Shown piece by piece: positions 50,390-59,600 of a DNA stretch of 64,000 nucleotides. Position numbers and translations under genes: made by a program. Positions within the stretch are counted from its first letter, which is position 1. Each line of letters opens with the position of its first letter. Origin of the DNA: Nitrososphaerota archaeon (lineage in GTDB: Archaea > Thermoproteota > Nitrososphaeria_A > Caldarchaeales > Calditenuaceae). The stretch is from NCBI GenBank assembly GCA_009889515.1, contig WUQR01000139.1:496001-560000 (forward strand). The letters run 5' to 3'. Under the pieces are notes generated by a model. That model searched no databases. It had not been told where the DNA came from and was given only the letters and a program-made list of their open reading frames with translations.

Positions 50390-51739
50390 TTAAGCATAGC
50401 AGTGCTCCTTACCAATGTATGCCAGCGCGCATCTCCTCTTCATGAGTTCTCTCAGCAGGGATGTTGCATAGCTCGAGGGTGGCAGTGTAAGATAGAGTTT
50501 AACACTGGAGTCGTGCAGCTTCTCAAGCTCGAGCTTGAGCGGTCTCAATAATATGGGCCTATACATTCCTGTCGATGAGGCTTCAGGCATAAGCTTAGTT
50601 CTAAAACTCCTAGGCGAGACCCCTTCCTCCTCTAGCACGTTTTTCAATGCGCTGCCTCGCGGGCCGCTGGGAATCCATGAGAGGTATCCGGGGGTTGGTA
50701 GGACTATTGCCACCTCTCCTCTCTTGATTCTCACACCAATCTCTTCAAGATTCGCGCTAGTAACCTGTAGCGGCCTGCCATATGGGCGGTGATGCCTATC
50801 TATCCTGACGAAGAGGTCTCCTATGCAAGGCTCGTCAAGACGGAGGCCGTCCCTAAGTGTGAGGCTTAGAGCCCTGTTGAAGAGGTAGGAGGAGTAGGCG
50901 TCGACGAATAGCCGCCTTATGCGTAGTGGGAGGCTTCTGAGGGCGCCGGAGTAGTCTCCGGGCACTCGGGAAAGGTGTCGCAGTATCCTCCTCTCGTATG
51001 TCAGGCTTGGCGGGAAATTCTTTAACGCCTCTCCATAGTCGCCAGTCTCAGAAAAGGTCTTCCGGGCAGTCCTAACTGGTTCAGGCTCAAACTCTGTGGT
51101 GAATCCCAGGAAGGTGTCTACAGCGCCGCGCAGATCTCCCTTCACTATCAGTCTGCCTACAAGGTGTGTTATGGGTCTTAGGAGGCCGAACCTCTGATGC
51201 CCAAAAAAGTTGGGGACTCCACTGTCCTGAACAGCTTGTTTAAACTGTGTTAGGAGTGAAGAGTCTACATCACTAGTCGTCCAAATTGTTATGTCGAATC
51301 TATTCGCGAGCAGCCTAGAGGAGTTGAGTTCGTCGATGAACCCTATTCTCCATGCTTCCCAACCCCTTGATGCGTAGTGGCCGCTACCCTCCGAGACCCT
51401 AGCCACTGGTAGGGCCACGTATTGATAGGTTATGGCCCTTCTATCCTTTATCCCGCATATCTTCGCCTTGGAGGGTTTGGTTCCAATTATTTGAGCCAGC
51501 TCGGCTAACGCTGAGACCGTCTCCATATCCCTTTTCTTCAGTATCCAGAGCGTGTAGCGTGTGGGCTCTATGGGGAGAGGGTCTTTAAGCCAGAGGGCTT
51601 GGGCGTCGAGCCCGCCCTCAAGTATCTCGGAGACTAGGAAGTCTTCAGGCTGCTTCTTTATGACGCCTCCTATTCCACGGGTAGAGGTGTAGTAGCCCTC
51701 AACCCCGATCGCCCTCTCTATCTCCCCACATCCCAACAT
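50390..51739 (-). CDS. truD: tRNA pseudouridine synthase TruD
   Basis: 449 residues, typical archaeal length. Catalytic aspartate in KICGIKDRRAITYQYVALP (GxKDRRA motif) near residue 98, FFGHQRFGLLRPITHLVG near residue 179, and ALPRGP-like IPSGPRGSALKN near the end. It modifies uridine 13 in tRNA. The start ATG at 51739 follows a 37-base gap from purA. Confidence 0.94.
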   Translation of the reverse strand: MLGCGEIERAIGVEGYYTSTRGIGGVIKKQPEDFLVSEILEGGLDAQALWLKDPLPIEPTRYTLWILKKRDMETVSALAELAQIIGTKPSKAKICGIKDRRAITYQYVALPVARVSEGSGHYASRGWEAWRIGFIDELNSSRLLANRFDITIWTTSDVDSSLLTQFKQAVQDSGVPNFFGHQRFGLLRPITHLVGRLIVKGDLRGAVDTFLGFTTEFEPEPVRTARKTFSETGDYGEALKNFPPSLTYERRILRHLSRVPGDYSGALRSLPLRIRRLFVDAYSSYLFNRALSLTLRDGLRLDEPCIGDLFVRIDRHHRPYGRPLQVTSANLEEIGVRIKRGEVAIVLPTPGYLSWIPSGPRGSALKNVLEEEGVSPRSFRTKLMPEASSTGMYRPILLRPLKLELEKLHDSSVKLYLTLPPSSYATSLLRELMKRRCALAYIGKEHCYA

Positions 51740-51776
51740 GTCCCTGTGAGAGACCTGACTAGGAGGCTGTTTAGCC

Positions 51777-53030
51777 CTATTTCACGATGACGTCCAATAC
51801 GCCCGGGCCGATGCCGATATACTTGATGGGTGTTCCAAGCTCTTCCTCGACCTTCTCTAGGTATCGACGGGCGGCTCTGTGAAGGGCTCCATACCCCTCC
51901 CGCCTCAGCCTCTCCCTCTCAGCATCATCTATCCGAGGCCACCCCTCGAGCTCCAGATAAACTGGCTCCACACCCCTCAGAACAGCGACCCTCTCTGGAT
52001 AAGACTCCCCCACACCCTCATACTTCACGCAGAGTTTCACCCTTTCTAGCCCCGAGAGTGTATCGACCCTTGTGAGGAATATTTGGTCAGTGTCGTTGAG
52101 CATGCAAGCGTATCTGAGCTGTGGTAGGTCGAGCCAACCTATCCTCCGCGGCCTGCCCGTCGTTGCCCCATACTCGCCTCCCCGCTCCCTAATCACGTCT
52201 GCTACTGGTCCCGATATCTCGGTGGGGAAGGGTCCTGCCCCAACCCTAGTTGTATATGCCTTAGCTACTCCTACCACCCTATCTATGGACCTTAACCCCA
52301 CGCCAGAGCCTATTGCAGCCGCGGCCGAGATGGTGTGGCTGGAGGTGACGTAGGGGTATGTGCCGTGGTCTATGTCTAGCATGGTTCCCTGAGCCCCTTC
52401 GAAAACGACCGTCCCACCACTCGAGAGCTGTGTCCTAATCAGTGAAGAGACATCTCCCACCATACCTCTGACCTGCTCGGCAAGCTCCCTAACCCTCGCC
52501 AAGACCTCCGCGGGGTTAAATGGTATCACACCACCCCAAAGCCTCTCCCAGAGCCTGACTAGCTCATCGGCACCGCTTTCTTCAAGAACGTCGCACAGTC
52601 TCAGCCCGAGCCTACCATACTTGTGAAGGGCTGTCGGACCAATTCCCCTCCGCGTAGTGCCTATCGAACCTCCACCTCTAAGCTCCTCCATCTTTGCGTC
52701 AAGTCCTACCTGAAGAGGGGTTACAAGGTGGGCTCGCGGGCTCACAACTACTCCCACCTTCCCCACAGCCTCCTCCAGCTTAGCTATGTCGCGGAGCATT
52801 TCCTCTAGGTCGAGGTAGACGCCGGGGCCTATTGCGGCCGACTTGGTTGAGATGGTAGCGGCTGGTAGCATGTGGAGGCTGAGTGTCCTATCGGGTAGCG
52901 TGACGGTGTGGCCCGCGTTGGCCCCGCCGTTGAATCTTACGGCTAGCGACGCCCCCCTCGCTAGGTATGCTGATACCTTGCCTTTTCCCTCGTCCCCCCA
53001 CTGCAGCCCAACCACTACTATTCCCGGCAT
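51777..53030 (-). CDS. purA: Adenylosuccinate synthetase
   Basis: 417 residues, longer than the compact archaeal form and more like the bacterial one. GTP-binding QWGDEGKGK near residue 10, NGGANAGHT, IGTTRRGIGP, GAQGTMLDIDHGTYPYVTSS, and TTGRPRRIGWLDL. It makes adenylosuccinate from IMP, aspartate and GTP. It starts directly after guaB (2 bases), so both branches of purine synthesis from IMP are encoded together. Confidence 0.96.
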   Translation of the reverse strand: MPGIVVVGLQWGDEGKGKVSAYLARGASLAVRFNGGANAGHTVTLPDRTLSLHMLPAATISTKSAAIGPGVYLDLEEMLRDIAKLEEAVGKVGVVVSPRAHLVTPLQVGLDAKMEELRGGGSIGTTRRGIGPTALHKYGRLGLRLCDVLEESGADELVRLWERLWGGVIPFNPAEVLARVRELAEQVRGMVGDVSSLIRTQLSSGGTVVFEGAQGTMLDIDHGTYPYVTSSHTISAAAAIGSGVGLRSIDRVVGVAKAYTTRVGAGPFPTEISGPVADVIRERGGEYGATTGRPRRIGWLDLPQLRYACMLNDTDQIFLTRVDTLSGLERVKLCVKYEGVGESYPERVAVLRGVEPVYLELEGWPRIDDAERERLRREGYGALHRAARRYLEKVEEELGTPIKYIGIGPGVLDVIVK

Positions 53031-53031
53031 G

Positions 53032-54483
53032 CTAGCCTATCCGCTCGACGTCGTGCGGTAGCGACTCGAGGTATGAGGCATGCGTGATCTGGATGAACAC
53101 TGCGTTCCGCCTCAGTTCCGGTATCGTCCTCGCACCTAGGTAACTCATCCCAGACTTTAGACCATTCACCAGCTGCTTTATGACGTCTGATGCCGAGCCC
53201 TTGTAGTCGACGTATGCTTCAACACCCTCCGCCATGTAGGAGTAGTCGGCAACCTCGTCGAGTGGCACGTCCCCTGCTGACTTTGTCTCCCTGCTCAGCA
53301 TAGCGTAGAAGGAGGCCATGCCCCTGTAGACCTTGCTCTTCCTACCGTTCCTCACCACAATAGCGCCTGGGCTCTCATCTGTACCCGCTAGCAGCATGCC
53401 AATCATCACTGTGGAGGCTCCGCCCGCCAAAGCCTTCACCAGGTCGGCTGAGCTCCTGATACCACCGTCAGCCATCATGGGAACTCCCGTCCTCTCCGAT
53501 GCCTCAGCACAGCTCAGAATTGCCGTGAGCTGCGGAACACCCACGCCCGCAACTATCCTTGTCGTGCATACGGCTCCAGGGCCTATACCGACCTTTACAC
53601 AGTCGGCATAAGCGGCTAGGTCTTCGAACCCTTCAGGCGTGGCGACGTTCCCAGCTATTATCTGTACGTCATCGCCGAGCTCTCTTCTCAGCGTTTTGAG
53701 GGCGTTTATCACCAGTTCTGTATGCCCGTGCGCCACGTCCACCACCAGTACATCGGCCTCAGCCTCGACTAGGGCGCGAGCCCTCTCTAGGAAGTCTCCC
53801 TTGACACCGATGGCAGCCCCAACCATCATCCGCCCCTTAGCATCCCGCGAGGAGTGTGGGTAGAGTCCTCGAGACCTGATATCCTTGGCCGTTATCAGAC
53901 CTTTAACCCTCCAGTCCTCATCCACGATTGGGATCTTCTCGACCTTATGCTTCCTTATGAGCTCTACTGCCTCCTCTGTCGTGACTCCCTCGCGAGCTGT
54001 TACTAGCCTGCTCCTCGGGGTCATCACATCGTCCACGCGGGTATCATCCCTCTCAAACATTATGTCCCGCGCAGTGACTATGCCGTGCACCCGCCTCTCG
54101 TTGTCCACAACGATTAAGCCTGACACGCCCCTAGCCTCCATCTCTCGCCGCGCCTCTCCGACCGTAGAGCCCAGCAATATGGTGTAGGGGTCGTCGATGA
54201 TTATCCCCTCGGCCCTCTTCACCTTAAGGACCTCAGCCACCTGCTGTCTAATCGGCATAAATCGGTGTATAACGCCGAGGCCTCCCTCCCTCGCCATGGC
54301 TATGGCCATTTTGCTCTCAGTAACAGTGTCCATTGCCGCAGAGACTATCGGGATGTTGATGGTGAGCCTCCTGGTCAGCTTTGTTACAGTGGACGCCTCG
54401 CTCCTCGACTTTAGTGTCGAGAACCTAGGCACCAGCAGTACATCGTCAAACGTTAAACCCGGGCCTTCCCAGAAGGACGCCAC
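53032..54483 (-). CDS. guaB: IMP dehydrogenase
   Basis: 483 residues with two CBS domains inserted after the first barrel strands (residues about 97-210). The catalytic loop is VGIGPGAVCTTRIVAGVGVP with the active cysteine, and DGGIRSSADLVKALAGGASTVMIG binds the phosphate. It oxidises IMP to XMP with NAD. GTG start at 54483; an AATATTTAAAG box lies about 35 bases upstream. It forms a two-gene unit with purA. Confidence 0.96.
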   Translation of the reverse strand: MASFWEGPGLTFDDVLLVPRFSTLKSRSEASTVTKLTRRLTINIPIVSAAMDTVTESKMAIAMAREGGLGVIHRFMPIRQQVAEVLKVKRAEGIIIDDPYTILLGSTVGEARREMEARGVSGLIVVDNERRVHGIVTARDIMFERDDTRVDDVMTPRSRLVTAREGVTTEEAVELIRKHKVEKIPIVDEDWRVKGLITAKDIRSRGLYPHSSRDAKGRMMVGAAIGVKGDFLERARALVEAEADVLVVDVAHGHTELVINALKTLRRELGDDVQIIAGNVATPEGFEDLAAYADCVKVGIGPGAVCTTRIVAGVGVPQLTAILSCAEASERTGVPMMADGGIRSSADLVKALAGGASTVMIGMLLAGTDESPGAIVVRNGRKSKVYRGMASFYAMLSRETKSAGDVPLDEVADYSYMAEGVEAYVDYKGSASDVIKQLVNGLKSGMSYLGARTIPELRRNAVFIQITHASYLESLPHDVERIG

Positions 54484-54592
54484 TTAATCCCTTCAGATTG
54501 AGGCGGCCCGCCATGCTTTAAATATTTTCACCGGCAATGGACGCCCTCCCCCATCCTCCTGTTATAAGCCAGCCCACAAGTCAATAGTGGGG

Positions 54593-55210
54593 TTGAGGGG
54601 CGGGATTAAGGGTGTTGTCGCCGTTCTCTTGAGAGATAACGCGAAGGCGTTAAAAGTGTTGGAGGCCTGTCGGCGTATCGGCATCCAGGCTCTTTGGGTG
54701 ACGGCTCTCGAAGAGATTCCGCTCACCGTGAAGGTGGCTGTGGCCAGCAGGGAGGAGGGGCTGTCCCTTCCCAGTCGTCTGAAAACGCTTTACCTGGAAG
54801 ACTACCCCTCCCCCGAGTGTATAGCCCTCCAAGCGGCCTCAAACCTTGGGCCAAACAGGCCGCCAACCTCCCTCGATATCGCAATAGACCCGGGCCGCAG
54901 GCTGGGAGTCGCCTACGTGGTGGACGGCTACGTGGTGAAGACCCACACCTACCCAAGCATTGAGGCCTTCGAGGAAGACTGCAGGATGACTGTTAAATGC
55001 CTCGGAGAGAATAGGCGCCTCGCCTTCTACATCGGATATAGGCCCGAGGCACTGACCCACGAACTCGTAGCAAGGCTCAAAAAACAATACCCCACAGCCA
55101 CCATCCAAGTCCTGCCCGACGACGGGACAGGGCCAGAGTTTAAGGGCCTAAGCCCAGACGAGGAATCAGCGCTCAAGATTTATTTCAAAGCAACCTCTGA
55201 GAATATCTGA
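54593..55210 (+). CDS. RuvC/RNase H-fold-like protein, unknown function
   Basis: 205 residues. The first 75 residues form an alternating alpha-beta domain (VAVLLRDNAKALKVLEACRR...IPLTVKVAVASR). From about residue 94 the segment DIAIDPGRRLGVAYVVDG matches the first catalytic strand of RuvC/YqgF-type RNase H folds, followed by FYIGYRPEALTHELVARL and VLPDDGTGPE. I do not recognise a named family. A GTTATAAGC box at 54561-54569 predicts transcription from about 54592, so TTG 54593 is chosen. It is next to a tRNA-Gly gene. Confidence 0.65.
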   Translation: MRGGIKGVVAVLLRDNAKALKVLEACRRIGIQALWVTALEEIPLTVKVAVASREEGLSLPSRLKTLYLEDYPSPECIALQAASNLGPNRPPTSLDIAIDPGRRLGVAYVVDGYVVKTHTYPSIEAFEEDCRMTVKCLGENRRLAFYIGYRPEALTHELVARLKKQYPTATIQVLPDDGTGPEFKGLSPDEESALKIYFKATSENI

Positions 55211-55246
55211 AGACAGCCACCCCCAATCCATCCGCCGAGACTGTAG

Positions 55247-55339
55247 GCGGCCGTGGTCTAGCCAGGTATGACGGCGGGGCCCCGAGCCAACTCTGGCGGG
55301 CACGCCCGCAAGTCCCGGGTTCAAATCCCGGCGGCCGCA
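55247..55339 (+). tRNA. tRNA-Gly (CCC) with canonical intron and C33
   Basis: Acceptor GCGGCCG/CGGCCGC, D-stem GTC/GAC, T-arm CCGGG-TTCAAAT-CCCGG, discriminator A. The anticodon stem GCGGG/CCCGC encloses a loop whose spliced form is GCCCCGG, giving anticodon CCC (55281-55283). The base before the anticodon is C, not the near-universal U33. A 19-base intron sits at the standard 37/38 position. 74 bases after splicing. The acceptor sequence fits glycine. Confidence 0.9.
55285..55303 (+). other. Intron of tRNA-Gly (37/38)
   Basis: A textbook bulge-helix-bulge: stem GCGGG/CCCGC, central helix GCCC/GGGC, bulges CGA and ACG, inner helix GCCA/TGGC with loop ACTC. Cuts after the second base of each bulge remove 19 bases. 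Confidence 0.85.
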
Positions 55340-55418
55340 CATGATATCCGGCAAAATTGGTGGTGTGGGAAAGGTAATTAGCAGCGCCTATCCCCTTTAA
55401 ACCTAGGTGTAACTAGGG

Positions 55419-55805
55419 TTGGGGAGGAAGAGGAGGAAGATAATACGTAGAACTGCTCGAGCACCGCCGAAAGTTTTCGTCTGCCCCCTATGCGGCGCTC
55501 AGGCCGTCACTGTAACACAGGTCATGAGGTTCAGGGCCGTTGTCTCCTGCGGCAAATGCGGTGTTAGCCACGAGGTCCCATGGCTGAAGAGCTATCTGCC
55601 CGTCGACGCTTACTCTACATGGTACGACATTGTAACGGGCCGGGTTAGTCCTGAGAAGGTTAGAGAGAAGATTGAGAGGCTTGAGGCCGTAGTGGTTGAG
55701 GCTTCTCAAGCAGAGTCTGGCGAGCCAGTTGAGGCCTCGGAGGAGGGTAGTCAACTCGAAGCCCCAGACTCTAGCGAGAGTAGCGAGGAAAACAGGGAGA
55801 CATGA
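55419..55805 (+). CDS. Elf1-like transcription elongation zinc-ribbon protein
   Basis: 128 residues. Basic N-terminus GRKRRKIIRR, then an Elf1-type zinc ribbon CPLCGAQAVTV...CGKCGVSHEV and a helical region (YDIVTGRVSPEKVREKIERLE), followed by an acidic disordered tail. Archaeal Elf1 acts with RNA polymerase during elongation. A CTTTAAACC box at 55393-55401 fits the TTG start. Its end overlaps the GGGP synthase start by four bases (ATGA). Confidence 0.9.
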   Translation: MGRKRRKIIRRTARAPPKVFVCPLCGAQAVTVTQVMRFRAVVSCGKCGVSHEVPWLKSYLPVDAYSTWYDIVTGRVSPEKVREKIERLEAVVVEASQAESGEPVEASEEGSQLEAPDSSESSEENRET

Positions 55806-56614
55806 GCCGCGGCGAGACAGGATTCAAGATTGGAAAGACAGAGAACTATCTGGTAAATAGGCTCAGGCAGAAGGGGTTCGTACATCTGACACTCTTCGAT
55901 CCCGAGGTATTGGATACTAAGAACTTGGCGAAGCTCGCGGAGAGGTCTGAGGAGATGGGCACGGATGGGTTCATGGTGGGAGGCTCAACCGTATATTTCA
56001 AGGAGATGATGGATGAGGCAATTAAAGCCATAAAGTCTGTCTCCGACCTGCCGGTTATAATTTTCCCGAGCAACATCACATCTCTAAGCCCCTACGCCGA
56101 CGCGGTCTTCTACATGTCTCTGCTCAACTCTCTGGAGTGGTGGTTTATACTGGGGGCCCAGATTCACGGCTCCTTCATGGTCAAGGAATACAACCTTGAG
56201 CCGATACCTGTCGGATACGTAGTGATTAAGGGCGAGACGAGTGTTGCAGCAGTGGGTAGGGCATTCCCACTCCCCGAGAATAAGCCCAACATAGTTGCGA
56301 GCTATGCCCTGGCTGCCCAAATGCTGGGCATGCGGCTAATCTATCTGGAGGCTGGGTCGGGGGCAGAGTCCCCAATACCCCCAGAACTCATCCGCGTTGT
56401 TAGGAAGACGGTGGATATTCCCTTAATCGTGGGCGGAGGCATCAGGTCTGGCAAGGCGGCCGCAGAGGCCATACGGGCTGGAGCCGACATCATTGTAACC
56501 GGCACATTGGCTGAGCAGGACCCCCAAAAGCTGGCCGAGGTAGTGGAATACTCTAGAGAAGCGGCCAAGGAGAGGCCGCCGGCCCTATCAAGATATATCG
56601 ATGCGCGATTGTAG
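55802..56614 (+). CDS. Geranylgeranylglyceryl phosphate synthase
   Basis: 270 residues. TIM-barrel prenyltransferase: VHLTLFDPEVLDTKNLAKLAE, DGFMVGGSTVY, YLEAGSGAESP and IVGGGIRSGKAAAEAIRAGADIIVTG (phosphate-binding). It joins geranylgeranyl diphosphate to glycerol-1-phosphate, the first committed step of archaeal ether lipids. Complements the geranylgeranyl reductase at 27.9 kb. ATG coupled to the Elf1 gene. Confidence 0.96.
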   Translation: MSRGETGFKIGKTENYLVNRLRQKGFVHLTLFDPEVLDTKNLAKLAERSEEMGTDGFMVGGSTVYFKEMMDEAIKAIKSVSDLPVIIFPSNITSLSPYADAVFYMSLLNSLEWWFILGAQIHGSFMVKEYNLEPIPVGYVVIKGETSVAAVGRAFPLPENKPNIVASYALAAQMLGMRLIYLEAGSGAESPIPPELIRVVRKTVDIPLIVGGGIRSGKAAAEAIRAGADIIVTGTLAEQDPQKLAEVVEYSREAAKERPPALSRYIDARL

Positions 56615-56633
56615 CCCCCAGAGGCCCGGCCTT

Positions 56634-56641
56634 CTTTATAA
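56634..56641 (+). promoter_or_regulatory. TATA box of the PolD large subunit gene
   Basis: CTTTATAA, centred about 30 bases before the TTG at 56668. Confidence 0.55.
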
Positions 56642-56667
56642 CTCACCACCTACAAGGCCTCCAGTAG

Positions 56668-59600
56668 TTGGCGGAGGACTACGGGGCCTCATACCTCTCC
56701 GAAATAATGGAGAGGGTTAAGAGAGAGTACGAGGTTGCGAGAGAGTTTAGGCGGAGGGTACAGCAGCCCACTGGGGACGTCGAGGTCAAGATAGCCTATG
56801 ACATGGCTGAGAGGATCGAGCTTCTTGTAGGGCCACCCGGTGTAGCCTCCATCATCAGAGAGCTCAAACAGAGCTGCGACCCAGAGATAGTGCCGTTCCG
56901 ACTCATAGACCGCCTATACAGCGACTCCGGCGGGTCCGACCCGTCTAAGCTCACCCAAATCCTCCGCGCCGCACTCGCCGTGATGACACCGCCCGGGACA
57001 ACAGCCGCACCCAACGAGGGCATAGTCGGCGTCAAGATAAAGCAGAACAACGACGGCACAAGCTACATGGCCGTCTACTACGCAGGCCCAATAAGGTCAG
57101 CTGGAGGTACAGAGATCGCAGGCTCAGTCGTCCTAGCAGACTATCTGAGGAAGGTGGCGGGGCTCTCACCCTACAAGGCTACTGAGGAGGAGGTGATGCG
57201 TTTCATAGAAGAGATCAGGACCTACAGGAGAAAGGTTGGCAATTTTCAATACAATGTGCCTGAAGATGTTTTACGATATGTTCTCCACAGGCTTCCGATA
57301 GAGATCACCGGCATCGCGACCGATAATATTCCTGTTTCAAGCTTCAGAGACCTGAAGAGGGTTGAAACACCCTATCTCAGGGGTGGAGCTCTAAGGGTTG
57401 TCAACGATGGAGTTGTGGGTAGGGCGCGGAAACTCTTGAGGCTGATCGAGACTGCAGGGCTTGAGGGCTGGGAGTGGCTTCGAGCGGTTCCAGAGATGCT
57501 GAAAAGATACGCGCCAGCCCGGAAAGGGTCTGTGTTAGAGGAGGTTGTGGGTGGAAGGCCCGTACTCTCTATGGAGAATATGTTCGGGGGGTTCCGCCTC
57601 CGATACGGCCGCGCACCCAACACATCTATGGCGGCGCTCGGCATCCACCCCTACACGATGAAGATTCTGAGGGGCTATGTCGCGATAGGGACCCAGCTGA
57701 AGACGGACTATCCCGGGAAGGGCGGGGTGGCGATGGCGGTCTCAACCATTGAACCTCCCGTAGTCATGCTCTCAGACACCTCTGTCATAAGGGTGGACTC
57801 GGAGCAGAAGCTCGCAGAGGCAGAGGAGAGGCTCAGTAAGATACTATTCAACGGCGACATACTGGTCAGCTTCGGCGACTGTGTGGAGAACAATGTAAAG
57901 CTGCAACAGCCAGGCTATTGTGAGGAGTATTGGTTAGAGGAGGTAGTATCAAATCAGAGGTGGCGTGATATTCTCTCTAGAGATGAAGTTGTTGAGGTTG
58001 AGAAGGTCTTAGCTAACCCCTTCACCCACACCCCCAAAGTCGAAGATGCGTGTAAAATCAGTGCAAAGCTGGGCGTTCCAATCCATCCAAGATACATGCC
58101 CTTCTGGGACAGGGCCACAGGAGGAGACATCGAAGCCCTCAGACGATGGCTGAGAACAGCCATCCAATACTCCACTAGAAGTTCAGGCTACTTCCAACTA
58201 CCCATAGACAGCAACGCCAAGAGAATCCTCGAATCAATGCTCATAGAACACAGGATCCAAGGTAACAGGATCCAGCTCTCGAAAGATTGGGTTAAGGCGC
58301 TCATCTTTCTATTCAGACCCTTCAAGAACATTGATGTCTCGGGCATGGGCCTGGGCGAGGCTGTTGAAAAACTCTCGGGGACTCCACACCGCCCGAGGAT
58401 GGGTACCGTCCTCACGGTGAGGGTTGGCCGGCCCGAGAAGGCTAGGCAGAGGCGCCTAAAACCACCAGTACACCTCCTCTACCCCCTAGGGCTGGCGGGC
58501 GGCGCGACGCGAGACGTAGTGAAGGCGGCTGAGCACGAAAACATATCACTGGAACTCGTATCGCGGATATGTACGGCCTGTGGTGAAAGGACTTGGCGCG
58601 GCATCTGCAGCAGGTGTGAGAAGCCAACCGTGCTAGTTGCCGACTGCGACCAATGTGGTTCCGAGTATATGGAGCCCGAGAGCAAGACTTGCCCCCGATG
58701 CGGACACACACTTAAAGCCTCTCGGAAGTGGGTGGTGGACCTAAAAGAAGAGCTCCGGAGAGCGGAGGGTGTGGCAGGTGCTTCGGTGAAGGTATTGAAG
58801 GGTGTTAAGAAGCTGACGAGCTGGTCTAAACAGCCTGAGGACATGGTTAAGGGCATTCTCCGTGCCTGGCAGGGACTCTATGTCTACAAGGATGGAACAA
58901 TAAGATTCGATAGCACAAACGCACCTCTCACACACTTCACACCAAGCCAGATCGGAGTAGAGCCTGAAAAACTACGCGCCCTAGGATATACTCATGACAT
59001 CAACGGGGAACCACTCCGTAGCTCAGACCAGCTTCTCGAACTGAAAATCCAAGACATAGTGATACCCTCTGAGCTAGCAGCCCACCTCTATAAGACATCC
59101 AAGTTCATAGACAGACTCCTAGCCTGTGCAGGCCTTCCAGAATACTACAAACTCAACTCGCCCAGAGATGTAATAGGCATCCTCGTCGCCACGCTTTCCC
59201 CCCACACCTATGGAGCTGTGGTCTGCAGAGTGATAGGCATAACAGAGGCGAGGGTCGTATATGCCCACCCCCTCCTACATGCCGCGAAGCGGCGAGACTG
59301 CGACGGAGACGAGGACAGCGTCATGCTCCTCCTCGACGTATTCATGAACTTTAGTAGAAAATATCTGCCAGACAGGATTGGCGGGATGATGGATACCCCC
59401 CTCCTCCTCAACGTGATAGTAGATCCGAGAGAGGTTGATGAACAATCCCACAATGTTGAAGTAGTCTCACGATTCCCCCTCGAATTCTACCGAGCGGCAG
59501 AGCGTGGTGAGCCTGCAGTGCAGCTGGCTGACAGGATTAAACTACTGAGGGAGCTGGTTAACATGGGGCCTAATCTAAGGGGGGTAAAGTGCATGAACCA

